A stretch of DNA of 64,000 nt. It comes from Cytobacillus oceanisediminis (lineage in GTDB: Bacteria; Bacillota; Bacilli; Bacillales; Cytobacillaceae). The first letter of the stretch is position 1. Every line of letters begins with the position of its first letter. Shown piece after piece: positions 9,011 to 19,842 of this stretch. The stretch is taken from positions 310,001 through 374,000 of the forward strand of contig NZ_SOEE01000002.1 of assembly GCF_004366035.1 (NCBI RefSeq), in the 5' to 3' direction. A program made the position numbers and the translations under genes. A model generated the notes under the pieces. The model was not told the origin of the DNA. It did no database searches and was given only the letters and a program-made list of their open reading frames with translations.

Positions 9011-9217
9011 ATGGATAAAAAAGGCTGTATTAAATGCGGCAGCAATGATGCCGGTCAAAAAGAAGTTGCTATGACTGGTACAGGACTTTCCAAAATGTTT
9101 GATATTCAGCATAACCGCTTTCTGGTAGTTTACTGTAAAAACTGTGGATACTCAGAATTCTATAATAAAAACTCTTCCAATGCAGGAAATGTTTTGGACT
9201 TTTTCTTCGGCGGATAA
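9011..9217 (+). CDS. Zinc-ribbon protein of unknown function, 68 aa
   Basis: Two CxxC knuckles (CIKCG at residues 6-9, CKNCGYSEFY at about 49-52) frame a short basic and aromatic stretch, as in small zinc-ribbon nucleic-acid-binding proteins. The tail NVLDFFFGG is hydrophobic. The ribosome site GGAAGGG lies just upstream. It is divergent from the globin gene. No specific partner is suggested by the context. Confidence 0.8.
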   Translation: MDKKGCIKCGSNDAGQKEVAMTGTGLSKMFDIQHNRFLVVYCKNCGYSEFYNKNSSNAGNVLDFFFGG

Positions 9218-9230
9218 AAGTAAATGTTCA

Positions 9231-9262
9231 TGCATTGCCCAACATGCGGCAATGTTTTTCTT
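9231..9262 (+). terminator. Terminator of the zinc-ribbon gene
   Basis: The stem CATTGCC / GGCAATG is followed by T5CT6. Confidence 0.8.
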
Positions 9263-9342
9263 TTTTAGGCAAAAAATTTTGTTAGCTGAAAGGAATGTGA
9301 GAAAATTATCCAGTATCCTAATTAATAAAAAGAGGTGAAAGA

Positions 9343-10170
9343 ATGGAAAATTTACAATCTGCTGCACCATTACATAACGGTGTCAAAATGCCGTGGCTGG
9401 GACTGGGGGTTTTTAAGGTTAAGGATGGAGACGAAGTTGTCCAGTCAGTGAAATCAGCCATTAAAGCAGGATATAAAAGCATTGATACGGCAGCAGTCTA
9501 TCAGAATGAAGAAGGTGTAGGCCAGGCAATCAAGGAAGCAGGCGTACCTCGTGAAGAACTTTTTATTACCACAAAAGTTTGGAATTCTGACCAGGGCTAT
9601 GATTCCACAATCAATGCATTTGAAACCAGCCTTAAAAAGCTGGGTCTCGATTATATCGACCTTTACCTGATTCATTGGCCTGTGAAGGGGAAATATAAAG
9701 AAACATGGAAAGCCCTTGAAACTCTTTATAAAGAGAAAAGAGTAAAGGCAATTGGTGTGAGCAACTTCCAGATCCATCACCTTGAAGATCTGATGCAGGA
9801 GGCTGAAATAAACCCTATGGTTAACCAGGTTGAGCTTCATCCTTTGCTGAACCAGGCTGAGCTAAGGGACTTCTGCAAGAAACAGGACATTCAAATAGAA
9901 GCATGGTCACCACTGGCACAGGGGGAGCTTCTTGAAAACGCAGTATTGAAGGAAATTGCCCAAAAGTACAGCAAATCGGTTGCACAAGTTATCTTAAGAT
10001 GGGATCTTCAGAACGAAATTGTTACAATACCCAAGTCAGTAAAAGAACATCGCATCATTGAAAATGCTGATGTATTTGACTTTGAGCTTTCTTCAGAAGA
10101 TATGGACAAAATCAGCGGCTTAAATGAAAATAGACGAGTAGGTCCGGACCCTGATAACTTCGATTTCTAA
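9343..10170 (+). CDS. Aldo/keto reductase (YvgN/glyoxal-reductase type)
   Basis: An NADPH-dependent reductase of the AKR5-like group, 275 residues, a TIM barrel. The catalytic tetrad is visible: Asp in [11 protein letters not shown], Tyr six residues on, Lys in TTKVW and His in LIHWPVKG. The C-terminal [13 protein letters not shown] binds the cofactor phosphate. Close B. subtilis relatives (YvgN, YtbE) reduce glyoxal and methylglyoxal, so a detoxifying role is plausible. An AGAGGTGAAAGA ribosome site precedes the ATG. The gene stands alone before a strong terminator. Confidence 0.9.
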   Translation: MENLQSAAPLHNGVKMPWLGLGVFKVKDGDEVVQSVKSAIKAGYKSIDTAAVYQNEEGVGQAIKEAGVPREELFITTKVWNSDQGYDSTINAFETSLKKLGLDYIDLYLIHWPVKGKYKETWKALETLYKEKRVKAIGVSNFQIHHLEDLMQEAEINPMVNQVELHPLLNQAELRDFCKKQDIQIEAWSPLAQGELLENAVLKEIAQKYSKSVAQVILRWDLQNEIVTIPKSVKEHRIIENADVFDFELSSEDMDKISGLNENRRVGPDPDNFDF

Positions 10171-10180
10171 ATAATGCAGC

Positions 10181-10213
10181 AAACCGGCAGGCAAAAGGCC
10201 TGCCGGTTTCATT
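10181..10213 (+). terminator. Terminator, bidirectional
   Basis: The stem AAACCGGCAGGC / GCCTGCCGGTTT is followed by T-rich sequence and lies between convergent genes. Confidence 0.85.
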
Positions 10214-10414
10214 TTATTCCTCAAAATATTCCCTAAATTCTTCTGTATCCGTTTCGGCTTTATTCTTAAAGTAAGGATTATCTTCAGTCGAATTTTCTGG
10301 ATCTAGATTTGTCTTTATCACAAGTGTTGGCCCCGAAGTATGCCCGGCAATCATCCGATCATTCAGTTCTTCGAAATCCGGCAGCTTTTTGCTTCCTGGT
10401 TTTATTGGATCCAC
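10214..10414 (-). CDS. Small acidic protein of unknown function, 66 aa
   Basis: The frame begins at a GTG (10414) seven bases after GGGAGG; a longer in-frame TTG start would overlap that site. The protein begins (V)DPIKPGSKKLPDFEELN, contains MIAGHTSGPT and ends EEFREYFEE. It is polar and acidic, without Cys or a membrane segment. I do not recognise a family. It is convergent with the aldo/keto reductase gene and shares its terminator. Confidence 0.65.
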   Translation of the reverse strand: MDPIKPGSKKLPDFEELNDRMIAGHTSGPTLVIKTNLDPENSTEDNPYFKNKAETDTEEFREYFEE

Positions 10415-10574
10415 GGCTGCACCTCCCAATCAATAGCGTGCAATGAGCAGGCGGATTTTATTCACTCATATTCCTTGATAACTAAATAATGTTTGCACAG
10501 GAGGAAAAAAGGATATTAGGGAAGAAAACATTCTTTGGTATTTACATCACCCTGTTTTGATGGAGGAAGAAACA

Positions 10575-11147
10575 ATGAGTATTTTCGAGAATATTTTGGA
10601 TATCCTGGAGAAAAAGGGAGCTATATCAATTCCTTCCTTGCTTGACGAAATGAATAGACTAAGCAACTTTCAGAATTCCAACCAGAAACCGCTTGAATTA
10701 TCACATGTAAAATCTGTCATCAGCAGAAAAAGAGAAATTTTCCATATAAAAAATAATATTGTCACGATTGACCCTGATAAAGACCCCATCCTATTGAGTG
10801 TCAGCCTCGGCGGTTATCCCGGGCCGTGGTACAAAATTGAAGTAGATTTTATCAATGGACGATTTGTCTATTTTGAATGGCATTTAAGTTCATTCTCACC
10901 TCGAAATGCTCTCCCTGCAGCATCAGGCAGCATTGAGGAATTTAAGAAGGAATTATATAGGCTTAAATTTTGGAAGTGGCAAAAGGAATACCAAAACCCA
11001 GGAATCATACTAGATAGTGTGACATGGTCCATAAAGCTGATTACAAAGGAGAATATTTTTGAGAGTCAGGGGTTACAGGCATTCCCTAAGGGCTGGGAAA
11101 AGTTTTGCAAGGCACTTTCAAAGCTGACAGGAAAATATATCTGCTGA
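10575..11147 (+). CDS. Hypothetical cytoplasmic protein, 190 aa
   Basis: The start at 10575 lies 8 bases after GGAGG. The first 70 residues look like a winged-helix or HARE-HTH-like helical region (IFENILDILEKKGAISIPSLLDEM ... VKSVISRKREIFHI). A beta-rich domain with YPGPWYKIEVDF follows. The frame stays open upstream of the ATG (REENILWYLHH), so an earlier non-canonical start is possible. I do not recognise the family. The N-terminal pattern suggests, but does not prove, nucleic-acid binding. Confidence 0.7.
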   Translation: MSIFENILDILEKKGAISIPSLLDEMNRLSNFQNSNQKPLELSHVKSVISRKREIFHIKNNIVTIDPDKDPILLSVSLGGYPGPWYKIEVDFINGRFVYFEWHLSSFSPRNALPAASGSIEEFKKELYRLKFWKWQKEYQNPGIILDSVTWSIKLITKENIFESQGLQAFPKGWEKFCKALSKLTGKYIC

Positions 11148-11180
11148 AAAGCTGCTGCTAAGGAACTAGCTGCAGCTTTC
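11148..11180 (+). terminator. Weak hairpin between convergent genes
   Basis: The stem AAAGCTGC / GCAGCTTT encloses a 16-base loop and is followed by a short T-containing stretch. Confidence 0.4.
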
Positions 11181-11489
11181 TTAGTGTTCTGAAATTATCT
11201 TAAGGACAAAACTCTTATCCTCCTCATCAATGAAAAGGCAATATTCTTCTTTCTCCGTTATGTCAAGAAGAAGCTGAAGTTCTTTTGGAATATGAATAGA
11301 ACCATTTTCAGATACAAGTCTTTTATTATGGGTTGATTCCAAATCGGCCTTCTCAATAATAATTTGATCGTGGTCGAAGCGAAGATCAGCCAGTTTTCCC
11401 GGCAAAAGCCCAAACTGGCTGCGCCACTTGCCTGGGAGCAGGATTTTACCAGTTTTATTGAAATTTTTGCATTTATACATTGTTAACAT
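11181..11489 (-). CDS. Tandem SpoVT/AbrB-like swapped-hairpin protein
   Basis: A 102-residue protein with two apparent swapped-hairpin units: TGKILLPGKWRSQFGLLPG (about 13-31) and NGSIHIPKELQLLLDI (about 62-77). Each has the pattern Gly-x-Ile-x-(Leu/Ile)-Pro followed by a helix, typical of AbrB/MazE DNA-binding folds. Two units in one chain would form a pseudo-dimer. AAGGAG lies 8 bases before the ATG. A transcription-factor role is inferred from the fold; no target is indicated. Confidence 0.7.
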   Translation of the reverse strand: MLTMYKCKNFNKTGKILLPGKWRSQFGLLPGKLADLRFDHDQIIIEKADLESTHNKRLVSENGSIHIPKELQLLLDITEKEEYCLFIDEEDKSFVLKIISEH

Positions 11490-11644
11490 ACTGATCAGCT
11501 CCTTCTATGCTTGTTAATCTATTACACATATTGGAATGTTCAAAACACATATTTAAAAGGAATGTTAAAAATATCTGCCCTTCACGCGGAAAGAATGAAT
11601 AAATTTCCTATAAATACAAAACCTTTAAAAAAAGGTGGGGTAAG

Positions 11645-12169
11645 ATGAAAAAGAAGCTATATTTAGTGCTTATAATTCTCCTTTCCTGGCTGACCGTTCC
11701 GTTCATAGGCAAAAGGGATTTTAAACGTTTTTATCCAGCAGCCATTTTTATGTGCCTTTATGTTTTGATAGAAGGATTTATCGCTGAAAAAAACAAATGG
11801 TGGACTATTAAAGAAAGACTTCTTCCAAAGCTCAGTGGTGATTTGCCAATGATATTAGGGCCGTTTTTTGCGGGATCTATATGGATATTAAAATTAACTT
11901 ATGGCAGGCCCTTGCTGTATATCCTTTTGAATACAGTTGTTGACGCCTTTTTCGCCTACCCTTTTTATACTTGGTTCAAAAAGATCGGGATTTGGAAGCT
12001 TCTCCGTTTTTCACAGCTTAAGCTATTTATGCTGTTCTTGATGAAATCCATATTCATGTATGTTTTTCATTTGGCATTTGTGGATAAAAAAATGTTATCG
12101 GCGGCAGTTGGCGGATTTAGAAATTACTTTAATAAATCCCGAATGAATAAGAGAGAGGAGAGAGGATAA
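11645..12169 (+). CDS. Membrane protein of unknown function, 174 aa
   Basis: Several hydrophobic helices are seen (about 4-20, 30-47, 67-84, 92-108 and 128-147), joined by basic loops; the tail KSRMNKREERG is strongly basic. The ribosome site AAAGGTGGGG precedes the ATG. The stop TAA overlaps the ATG of the next small gene by one base (TAATG), so the two are translationally coupled. I do not recognise the family. Confidence 0.7.
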   Translation: MKKKLYLVLIILLSWLTVPFIGKRDFKRFYPAAIFMCLYVLIEGFIAEKNKWWTIKERLLPKLSGDLPMILGPFFAGSIWILKLTYGRPLLYILLNTVVDAFFAYPFYTWFKKIGIWKLLRFSQLKLFMLFLMKSIFMYVFHLAFVDKKMLSAAVGGFRNYFNKSRMNKREERG

Positions 12170-12309
12170 TGGAAAAAAAGGACATGTCCTGTACAGATGA
12201 TAAAGATATTCTTCATCATCTAATGGAAGAACAAATTGCTTATATCTGTGTAGAGGAGGAAGAAGAAAGGATGAAGGAAGAAACCATGAATAACGGGAAT
12301 AACGATTAA
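12169..12309 (+). CDS. Small acidic protein, 46 aa, coupled to the gene before it
   Basis: The start ATG shares its A with the previous stop codon, and GAGAGGAGAGGA is the ribosome site. The product starts MEKKDMSCTDDKDILHHL, has a run of seven acidic residues around EEEEER and ends NNGNND. It has two Cys and no membrane segment. Function unknown. Tight coupling suggests that it works with or regulates the upstream membrane protein. Confidence 0.7.
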   Translation: MEKKDMSCTDDKDILHHLMEEQIAYICVEEEEERMKEETMNNGNND

Positions 12310-12334
12310 GATTTTTTACTGAAAGAGGTATAAA

Positions 12335-12670
12335 ATGAAAAAAATAATTATCAGCCTTATGGTTTTGAGCGCTTTATCAGAATACATTCCCATTCGGGCA
12401 TTGTACGTAGAAGCCCATGCTGAAAGACCAGAGCCAGCCTATGCTAAATGGGGAAGACTTGCTATGGAAACAGCAAAAAAGAAATACCCAAAAGCTAAAA
12501 TTCTTGACTACTTGCATATCGGCAGAGAAAAAAGACAAACGACAGACATCGAAAAGTTCAAGCTATGGATAGAGGATGAGGGCAAGGAATTCGGTTTATA
12601 CATTGATATTGAATTTGATTCAAAAACTGACAGAGTAATCAGGATCAATACGCGAAGATCAGTTAATTAA
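12335..12670 (+). CDS. Exported DUF3889 family protein (YqzG/YhdC-like)
   Basis: The 111-residue protein has a signal peptide (1-29, ending near VEAHA) and then the family core AYAKWGRLAMETAKKKYP and FKLWIEDEGKEFGLYIDIEFD. DUF3889 proteins are small secreted Bacillus proteins of unknown role. GAAAGAGG precedes the ATG, and it lies 25 bases after the acidic small gene, so the three genes may be one transcript ending at the terminator at 12685. Confidence 0.8.
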   Translation: MKKIIISLMVLSALSEYIPIRALYVEAHAERPEPAYAKWGRLAMETAKKKYPKAKILDYLHIGREKRQTTDIEKFKLWIEDEGKEFGLYIDIEFDSKTDRVIRINTRRSVN

Positions 12671-12684
12671 CTTGATCGGAATAA

Positions 12685-12720
12685 ACCAGGGACTTTATCA
12701 AATTGAAGTCCCTGGTTCCT
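12685..12720 (+). terminator. Terminator, convergent genes
   Basis: A perfect 11-bp stem ACCAGGGACTT / AAGTCCCTGGT is followed by TCCTTATTT. Confidence 0.85.
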
Positions 12721-13274
12721 TATTTCTCAAATTCAAATTTTGAATAACAATCAATCGTGAAATCTGCATAGGGGTTAGGGTTGCGGAATGAACAGGTGCT
12801 GATGCCGATCTGTCTGGCAGGCATTAAATCTGTATCCTGGTCGCCAATGGCCAAATCAATATGATAGCGCCGATGAAGATATTCATAGGATTCGGGATCC
12901 GGCTTTAAGGAGAAACCATCAAATTCAGGACAGATAACTTCTTCAAAATAGGAAGTGAGTTTCCAATACTCGAGCAGCTCCTCAGTAGATTGCCGATTCC
13001 GATGGGTTACCAGCACGTTTACATTATTTTGTTCTAATATTTGTCTGACATATGGAAATAATGGCTTCTCATCATGCTTAAAAGTTGCTTCCATTTGACG
13101 AAAATCAGCAATTTTTTCCGGAGAAACATTAAATTTCTGATATGCTGTCCCGTTTTTAAGAGGCATAAGAACTTCACGAGGATTCAGCTCTTTGCCGGAT
13201 ATGCGAATAAAAGCCTGAACCAATGTGGGCCATGTATCTAGAATAGTGCCATCTAAATCCCAGAGAACATTCAT
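12720..13274 (-). CDS. HAD-family hydrolase (phosphoglycolate-phosphatase-like)
   Basis: The 184-residue protein has HAD motif I LWDLDGTILDT at residues 4-14, motif II in VLVTHRN, a motif III-like Lys in SLKPDPESY and motif IV AIGDQDTDL. A small helical cap lies between motifs I and II. It is a phosphatase-type HAD; the substrate cannot be told. The ATG at 13274 has AAGGAGGGGAG upstream; the longer frame has none. It lies after the metH terminator on the same strand, so some readthrough is possible. Confidence 0.85.
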   Translation of the reverse strand: MNVLWDLDGTILDTWPTLVQAFIRISGKELNPREVLMPLKNGTAYQKFNVSPEKIADFRQMEATFKHDEKPLFPYVRQILEQNNVNVLVTHRNRQSTEELLEYWKLTSYFEEVICPEFDGFSLKPDPESYEYLHRRYHIDLAIGDQDTDLMPARQIGISTCSFRNPNPYADFTIDCYSKFEFEK

Positions 13275-13331
13275 AAAAATCTCCCCTCCTTGGAATATAA
13301 CCATTGTAAAGGTTTTAAAAGGGGAAAGGCA

Positions 13332-13360
13332 AATACCCGGCAAATTATTTGCCGGGTATT
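13332..13360 (-). terminator. Terminator of the methionine operon
   Basis: The palindrome AATACCCGGCAAAT / ATTTGCCGGGTATT lies directly after metH. The T run is poor, so termination may be partial. Confidence 0.7.
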
Positions 13361-13363
13361 ATA

Positions 13364-16300
13364 CTATCTTAATACATTAAAATATCTTGCTTCGGGATGG
13401 GCAAAGACCATTGCAGATACAGAGGCTTCCGGTTCCATCATGCATTCTTCTGTTAGCTTAATACCGATATCCTCAGGCTGTATAAGCCTAAATAGCTTTT
13501 TCTGGTCCTCCAGATCAGGGCACGCAGGATATCCATAAGAAAAGCGCTGTCCCTGGTACTTCGCCGCAAAACGGTCTTTCATAGTCATTTCAACTGGATC
13601 AGGGAATCCCCAGCGATCCCGTATCTGACGATGGATCAGCTCGGCAAGCCCTTCAGCTGTCTCCAAAGCCAGCGACTGCAGGGCATGACTTTCCAGGAAT
13701 CTGCCTGCGGCTTTTAAACGGTCTGCTATACCGCGTATACCCTTCCCGGCTGTTACAGTAAAGAAGGCAGCATAATCCATTTGACCGCTTTCTTTTGATT
13801 TAAGGAAGTCTGCCAGACATAGGAATGGCTCCGTTTCCTGGCGCGGGAACTCAAACGTTTCAATGACCGTTTTTTCATCTTCATCATAGATATACACCTT
13901 ATCGCCATCTGACTGGGCAGGGAAGAATTGATAAACTGCTTTTGGTTCAATCCAGTTTTTCTCTTTTGCTTCAGCAATCAGTTCATCCACCATTGTGTTA
14001 ATCTTTATCGCTTTTTCATCTTTTTCTGCAAGCAGCTTTTGCAGGTTTCCTTTTAAGCCAAGGTGATGGCCAATCAGCATTTGCTTATTAATATACGGCT
14101 CGACATGTGAGAGGGAATATGTTTTCAGCAAATGCCGCTTTAAGTCTTTTGGAACAAAAACTGGCACTTTAGTGCTGACTGTTGGTTTAGGCTTTACTGC
14201 AACTGCAACCGATCCGCGGTCAAAAGGGACTGCATTCAGCACGGCTGCCTGTTTTTCTGCCTGCTGAATCCTCAGTTTCTCAGCTTCTTCGGGCTCCTGA
14301 AGCTGATTGGCTAGAGCTAGTCCATTCATGGCATCCTTGGCATATAGTACAAGTCCATCATATTCCTTTGAGATCTTAGTATCTGTAAACTTTCTTGACA
14401 GAGCAGCGCCGCCTACTAATATCGGAATATCGATTCCTGCCTGTTTCATGTCATGCGCCGTAATGACCATCTGCTGTGCGGATTTAACAAGCAGACCTGA
14501 AAGGCCGACCATATCCGGATCCTCACGCCTGATTTTTTCAATCAGTTCAGCAGGGGAGACCTTGATTCCCAGGTCTATCACTTCATATCCATTATTGCTT
14601 AAAATAATATCCACAAGGTTTTTCCCTATATCATGGACATCCCCCTTAACGGTTGCGAGGATGATTTTCCCCTTGGATGAAGATTGTGCAGCATCTTTTT
14701 CCATATAAGGTTCCAGGTATGCAACAGATGCTTTCATAACCTCCGCACTTTGAAGGACTTCTGCAACAATCAGCTGGTTATCATTGAACAATCTTCCTAC
14801 TTCTTTCATTCCATTCATTAATGGTCCATTAATGATGTCAAGCGGAGCAGGGTAAGCTTGCAGGGCCAGATCAAGATCAGGCAGCAGCCCTTCTTTTGTT
14901 CCCTCCAGAATATAATAGGCGAGGCGTTCCTCAAGGGTCATATCCGGGAGAACACTTTTGCTTTCTTTCTTCTTATCCCGGTAAAAATCAGTGAAAATGG
15001 CAAGTGATTCATCAGTAGTTTCGAAAAGGAGCTTTTCAGCCATTAAAACCTCTTCCTTTGAAATGGAGGCAAATCTTTCAAGTTTTTCCGTATTCACTAT
15101 CGCATAGTCGAGTCCTGCTTGAGTACAGTGATACAGGAATACTGAATTTAATATCTCCCTGCCGACAGGAGGGAGGCCAAATGAAACATTACTGATTCCT
15201 AATATGGTTTGAACCTCCGGGAAAGCCTCTTTAATAAGTCTTATCCCATCTACCGTTGCCTTTGCAGACCCGATGTATTGCTCATCCCCTGTGCCGACGG
15301 GGAAGACGAGGGGGTCAAAAATAAGATCCTCAGGTGGAATTTGATACTTATTTACAAGTAAATCATACGAACGCTTTGCAATTTCAAGTTTTCTTTCCGC
15401 CGTAACACCCATTCCGACTTCATCAATTGTACCTACTACCACAGCTGCACCATATCGATGGATCAGTGGAGCAATAGCTTCGAATCTTTCTTCGCCATCC
15501 TCCAGATTAATGGAATTTATGATGGCTTTACCCTGTGAATAAGTGAGGGCCTTCTCGATAACCGTTTCGTCAGTTGAATCAATGACCAGCGGAACCTTAA
15601 TTTTTTTTACTAACTCCTTGATAAATTTTTCAACATCCTGCATTTCTTCACGGTCAGGATCTGCAAGGCAAATATCAATAACGTGGGCTCCGCCTTTTAC
15701 CTGTGCCCGGCCTATTTCAGCAGCTTCCTCGAACTTTCCTTCAGCAATCAGCCTTTTAAACTTGCGAGAGCCAATTACATTTGTACGCTCGCCGACCATA
15801 ATAGGCCTTAATGTCGGGTCATCATAAATCAGAGGTTCAATTCCAGAAACTTTATGGAGTGAATTCCCCTCATAATTCCTGGGTTTATATTCTTTAACCG
15901 ACTCAGCAATCGCCTGGATATGTTCAGGGGTGGTTCCGCAGCAGCCGCCTACGATATTCAGCCAGCCTTCCTTGGCAAAGCCCTCAAGCTTGCTCGCCAG
16001 TGATTCCGGAGTTTCATGGTACTGTCCTTCTTCATCAGGCAATCCTGCATTGGGATAGCAGCTGACTGCAGTAGATGCCAATCCTGACAAAGAACGGATA
16101 TGGTCCTGCATGAATTCGGGCCCTGTCGCACAGTTGAGTCCGACTGCCAGTGGTTTCATGTGTTCCAGCGAAATATAAAATGCTTCAATCGATTGGCCTG
16201 CCAGAGTCGTGCCCATCGGTTCAATCGTTCCCGAAACGATGAGCGGAAGTTTAATTCCCGTCTTTTTTGATGCATTTTCAATGCCGATAAAACCAGCCTT

Positions 16301-16810
16301 CACATTCAGCATGTCCTGGCTGGTTTCCAGGAGGAGAAGATCGGCTCCACCGTCAATTAACCCTCTGGCTTGTTCTTCATAAGCCTCTATCATTTCTTCA
16401 AATGTAGACCCGCCTGTTACACTCAGCGTCTTCGTCGTAGGTCCCATGGCACCAGCCACATACCTCGGCCATTCAGGAGTTGAAATGCGGTCTGCAGCTT
16501 CTCTGGCAATTTCAACAGCAATTTTATTTAGATCATAAGCTTTTTCTTCCAGGTCGTAATCTGCCAGAACAATGCTGGTTGCGCCAAAAGTATTGGTTTC
16601 AATAATATCTGCGCCGGCTTTTAAATATTCAAGGTGAATATGTTCTATCACCGAAGGAGCTGTTATATTTAAATTCTCGTTGCAGCCTTCATATTCTTCA
16701 CCGCCAAAGTCATCCGCGGTAAGATTGGCCCTCTGCAGCATGGTGCCCATTGCTCCATCCATGATCAGGATTTTCTTTTTTAGCTGCTCCTGCAGTGATG
16801 GTTTATGCAT
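13364..16810 (-). CDS. metH: Cobalamin-dependent methionine synthase
   Basis: The 1148-residue modular enzyme transfers a methyl group from methyl-tetrahydrofolate via cobalamin to homocysteine. Modules in order: homocysteine domain (about 10-320, Zn ligands in LNCATG and GGCCGTTP), pterin domain (about 340-600), cobalamin cap and Rossmann domain (about 640-880, with the lower-ligand motif GDVHDIGKN) and the AdoMet reactivation domain (about 890-1148). The ATG at 16810 has AAGGAGGAAACAAC before it and overlaps the end of yitJ by 8 bases. It is the last gene of the S-box operon, so SAM should repress it. Confidence 0.97.
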   Translation of the reverse strand: MHKPSLQEQLKKKILIMDGAMGTMLQRANLTADDFGGEEYEGCNENLNITAPSVIEHIHLEYLKAGADIIETNTFGATSIVLADYDLEEKAYDLNKIAVEIAREAADRISTPEWPRYVAGAMGPTTKTLSVTGGSTFEEMIEAYEEQARGLIDGGADLLLLETSQDMLNVKAGFIGIENASKKTGIKLPLIVSGTIEPMGTTLAGQSIEAFYISLEHMKPLAVGLNCATGPEFMQDHIRSLSGLASTAVSCYPNAGLPDEEGQYHETPESLASKLEGFAKEGWLNIVGGCCGTTPEHIQAIAESVKEYKPRNYEGNSLHKVSGIEPLIYDDPTLRPIMVGERTNVIGSRKFKRLIAEGKFEEAAEIGRAQVKGGAHVIDICLADPDREEMQDVEKFIKELVKKIKVPLVIDSTDETVIEKALTYSQGKAIINSINLEDGEERFEAIAPLIHRYGAAVVVGTIDEVGMGVTAERKLEIAKRSYDLLVNKYQIPPEDLIFDPLVFPVGTGDEQYIGSAKATVDGIRLIKEAFPEVQTILGISNVSFGLPPVGREILNSVFLYHCTQAGLDYAIVNTEKLERFASISKEEVLMAEKLLFETTDESLAIFTDFYRDKKKESKSVLPDMTLEERLAYYILEGTKEGLLPDLDLALQAYPAPLDIINGPLMNGMKEVGRLFNDNQLIVAEVLQSAEVMKASVAYLEPYMEKDAAQSSSKGKIILATVKGDVHDIGKNLVDIILSNNGYEVIDLGIKVSPAELIEKIRREDPDMVGLSGLLVKSAQQMVITAHDMKQAGIDIPILVGGAALSRKFTDTKISKEYDGLVLYAKDAMNGLALANQLQEPEEAEKLRIQQAEKQAAVLNAVPFDRGSVAVAVKPKPTVSTKVPVFVPKDLKRHLLKTYSLSHVEPYINKQMLIGHHLGLKGNLQKLLAEKDEKAIKINTMVDELIAEAKEKNWIEPKAVYQFFPAQSDGDKVYIYDEDEKTVIETFEFPRQETEPFLCLADFLKSKESGQMDYAAFFTVTAGKGIRGIADRLKAAGRFLESHALQSLALETAEGLAELIHRQIRDRWGFPDPVEMTMKDRFAAKYQGQRFSYGYPACPDLEDQKKLFRLIQPEDIGIKLTEECMMEPEASVSAMVFAHPEARYFNVLR

Positions 16811-18653
16811 GTTGTTTCCTCCTTGAAAGCCGCTCGGTTGTCTCACGGGCATAGTTTGATAGTTCAACAGTCATTTCATAGCGCATAAATGGAGTGATGA
16901 GGTAAATGCCATTAAACAGCTCTGCCGCGGCATCGATCAGCGACTTGGCAATGGCTATGCCTTCAGCTCCAGCCTGTGCAGGATCATCCTTTAATGAAGC
17001 CATACGGTTTCTAATGCTGTCCGAAATTTTGATTCCAGGAACTTCATTATGCAGAAACTCAGCATTCCGGCTTCCGGTAAGAGGCATTAGGCCTATATAA
17101 ACAGGTGCTTTTAAATCTTTCACAGCCTCATGAACTTCCAGCAGCTTCTCTTCAGAAAAAACAGGCTGCGAGATGAAATAATCCGCACCATGTTCAATTT
17201 TCTTTTCAAGCCGTCCAACAGCTTTTTCCAATGAGCGGACATTGGGGTTAAAAGCGCCTGCAACTGAAAAGGCAGCTTTCTGGCCGAGATCTTTCCCTGA
17301 AAAAGATAACCCTTCATTTAACTGCTTGATCATACTGATCAATTCAAATGATGAGACATCATATACAGAAGATGCTCCTGGAAAATCACCGACACGTGCA
17401 GGATCACCTGTTACGGCTAGAATATCATTTAATCCAAGTGCGTGCAGACCCATTAAATGGGATTGCAGTCCAATTATATTCCTATCCCTGCAGGTCACAT
17501 GAACAAGCGGGCGCAATCCAGTCTGCTGCTTGACGAGATAGCCAAGCGCAGAGTTGCAAACCCGGGGGGAAGCAAGGGAGTTATCTGCAAGTGTAATCGA
17601 ATCTATTCCGGCTTCCTTCAATGCTTTTGCACCTTCAAAAAAGCGTGAAGTATCAAGCTTCCTTGGGGGATCCAATTCAACAATGACGGAAGGCCTTTCC
17701 CTGACAATATCATGAAGGGGAGGGAGCTCTCTTGATGATGACGGCTTTTCGGAAACAATGACTTTATTGATTGCCCTTGTCTCTTTTTCCTCGATTGGCG
17801 CAAGCCCTTTTAATTCGTCAGAAAACGCCTTAATATGGTCAGGTGTTGTTCCACAGCAGCCTCCAAGCAGGCGGACACCCTGATTTCGGAATTCAATCGC
17901 TGACTGCCGGAAATATTCTGCATCTCCTTCATAATGAAATTTGCCGTCCGTATAGGCTGGAATACTGGCGTTCGGATAAGCAGATAGATAGGCATGCTTT
18001 GGCAAAGGTACACTTTCCAGAGTTTTCAGCATATGATGCGGACCAAGCCTGCAGTTGAGTCCCACAACATCCGCACCAATTCCTTCAAGCCTTGTTAAAG
18101 CATCACCGATAGAGGTCTGGTTCTGAAGAACTCCTGCTTCCTGAAGAGACACCTGTGCGATAATCGGCAAATCAGTTTCCTTTCTGGCTATGGCAAGGAC
18201 CGTCTCAAGTTCTTCCAGATCATAATAGGTTTCAAGCAAAATACCATCTACATTCTCAAGCAGCAGGCAATATAGCTGCTCTCTGAAGCTTCTTTTTATT
18301 TCTTCAAGTGTAATCATGTTGGGCTTGAATCCTCTAATCCCGCCGATTGTACCAGCAACATATGCGCGGCCCTTGGCAGCTTTTTTGGCAATCCTTGCTG
18401 CAGCACTGTTAATCTCCTTAACGGAGTCCTCCAGTCCATAACGCTGCAGCTTCAGATAATTCGCCGCATACGTATTTGTTTGGATTAATTCAGCCCCTGC
18501 GCCTATGTAAGCTTCATGGATGTGCTGGATCTGTTCAGATTGTGATAGATTTAATTCCTCAAAACAGCTGTCGGTACCATAGGAGTACAGAAGAGTTCCC
18601 ATCGCGCCATCTGCTATGATGATTTCATTCTTTAATTTTTTTAGGAAACTCAA
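16803..18653 (-). CDS. yitJ: Bifunctional homocysteine S-methyltransferase / methylene-THF reductase
   Basis: The 616-residue fusion has an N-terminal homocysteine S-methyltransferase domain (about 1-290, with [12 protein letters not shown] and Zn motif GGCCGTTP). A C-terminal methylenetetrahydrofolate reductase TIM barrel follows (about 320-600, with VELDPPR and DNSLASPRV). The reductase makes the methyl donor used by MetH next door. The start is a TTG with GGGGGTGAT upstream, five bases after the metC stop. The fusion is the normal Bacillus arrangement. Which methyl donor the N-terminal half uses is uncertain. Confidence 0.95.
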   Translation of the reverse strand: MSFLKKLKNEIIIADGAMGTLLYSYGTDSCFEELNLSQSEQIQHIHEAYIGAGAELIQTNTYAANYLKLQRYGLEDSVKEINSAAARIAKKAAKGRAYVAGTIGGIRGFKPNMITLEEIKRSFREQLYCLLLENVDGILLETYYDLEELETVLAIARKETDLPIIAQVSLQEAGVLQNQTSIGDALTRLEGIGADVVGLNCRLGPHHMLKTLESVPLPKHAYLSAYPNASIPAYTDGKFHYEGDAEYFRQSAIEFRNQGVRLLGGCCGTTPDHIKAFSDELKGLAPIEEKETRAINKVIVSEKPSSSRELPPLHDIVRERPSVIVELDPPRKLDTSRFFEGAKALKEAGIDSITLADNSLASPRVCNSALGYLVKQQTGLRPLVHVTCRDRNIIGLQSHLMGLHALGLNDILAVTGDPARVGDFPGASSVYDVSSFELISMIKQLNEGLSFSGKDLGQKAAFSVAGAFNPNVRSLEKAVGRLEKKIEHGADYFISQPVFSEEKLLEVHEAVKDLKAPVYIGLMPLTGSRNAEFLHNEVPGIKISDSIRNRMASLKDDPAQAGAEGIAIAKSLIDAAAELFNGIYLITPFMRYEMTVELSNYARETTERLSRRKQHA

Positions 18654-18657
18654 AAGA

Positions 18658-19842
18658 TCACCCCCGCTGTAAAATCGAATGTTTTGTTTGTCCGGCAGCA
18701 GATAAAGCTGCCTTGAAATCTTCTATAATATCATCTGCGCTCTCCAGGCCAACAGATAGACGAAGAAGACTGTCCGTTATTCCGCGCTGATCCCGTTCGG
18801 ATGCAGGCATGGCTGCATGTGACATTTTTGCAGGGTAGGAGAGGATGGATTCAACAGCTCCCAGACTTACGGCAAAAACAGGTATTTTGGCATTCTCAAC
18901 AAATGTTCTCATCGATAGCTCATCTTCAAGCTCAAAAGATAGGACAGCACCTGCGTTCACAGCCTGCTTTTTCTGGATTTCATATCCGGGATGATCTGCA
19001 AAACCTGGATAATGCACCTTCTTAACAGATGGGTGATCATTAAGGAAGCCGGCAATTTTCTCAGCTGATTTGACAGACTGATCAAGCCTTACCTGCAGCG
19101 TTTTAATGCCTCTCAGCACAAGCCAGGCATCCTGAACACCCAGAACAGCTCCAAAGGAATTCTGGAGAAAAGCAAGCCTTGCACCCAATTCCGGATCTTT
19201 CACAACCGCCAGGCCAGCAACGACGTCGCTGTGTCCGGATAAAAATTTGGTTGCACTGTGCAGCACTATATCTGCACCTAACGAGAGCGGTTTTTGAAGG
19301 GCAGGGGTCAGGAATGTATTATCCACAAATGTCAGGGCTCCATGCTGTCTTGCAAGTGAACTGATGGCCTGTATATCAGTCACTTTCAGCAGCGGGTTGG
19401 AAGGAGTCTCTACATAGAAAACTTTAGTGCTGGGACGGATTGCTTCTTTTACTTCCTCAAGATTTGTCATATCAACAAATGTGTGCTCAATTCCAAAACG
19501 GGACAGGACTTCTGTTGTCATACGATAGGTTCCGCCATATACGTCTTCTGTAATGACAACATGATCTCCCTGTGATAAGAGGAGGAATGCTGTAGAAATC
19601 GCAGCCATTCCAGAAGAAAAGGCAAACCCTCTAATACCTTCTTCAAGCTCCGCTATGACTTCTTCAAGTGCTTCCCTTGTTGGATTCAGGCTGCGGCTGT
19701 AATCATATTTTCCGAACGCATCAATATCTTTTTGATGAAAAGTGGAGGCATGCTGGATCGGTACACTGACAGCTCCTGTTTCCGGGTCGAATTTTTGATT
19801 ATTGTGAAGTAATTTGGTTTGGAATGTGTAATTCGAACTCAT
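18658..19842 (-). CDS. metC: Cystathionine beta-lyase
   Basis: A PLP enzyme of the Cys/Met metabolism family, 394 residues. It converts cystathionine to homocysteine, pyruvate and ammonia. [12 protein letters not shown] and the PLP lysine in [13 protein letters not shown] are visible. Its start ATG overlaps the metI stop in an ATGA arrangement. Sequence alone separates beta-lyase from gamma-synthase poorly; the assignment rests on the metI-metC order known in B. subtilis and on the [11 protein letters not shown] form. Confidence 0.92.
   Translation of the reverse strand: MSSNYTFQTKLLHNNQKFDPETGAVSVPIQHASTFHQKDIDAFGKYDYSRSLNPTREALEEVIAELEEGIRGFAFSSGMAAISTAFLLLSQGDHVVITEDVYGGTYRMTTEVLSRFGIEHTFVDMTNLEEVKEAIRPSTKVFYVETPSNPLLKVTDIQAISSLARQHGALTFVDNTFLTPALQKPLSLGADIVLHSATKFLSGHSDVVAGLAVVKDPELGARLAFLQNSFGAVLGVQDAWLVLRGIKTLQVRLDQSVKSAEKIAGFLNDHPSVKKVHYPGFADHPGYEIQKKQAVNAGAVLSFELEDELSMRTFVENAKIPVFAVSLGAVESILSYPAKMSHAAMPASERDQRGITDSLLRLSVGLESADDIIEDFKAALSAAGQTKHSILQRG

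Noticed and set aside
13753..13977. Overlapping frames inside metH and other large genes
   Set aside because: These are alternative-frame shadows of well-supported genes with no independent start signals.
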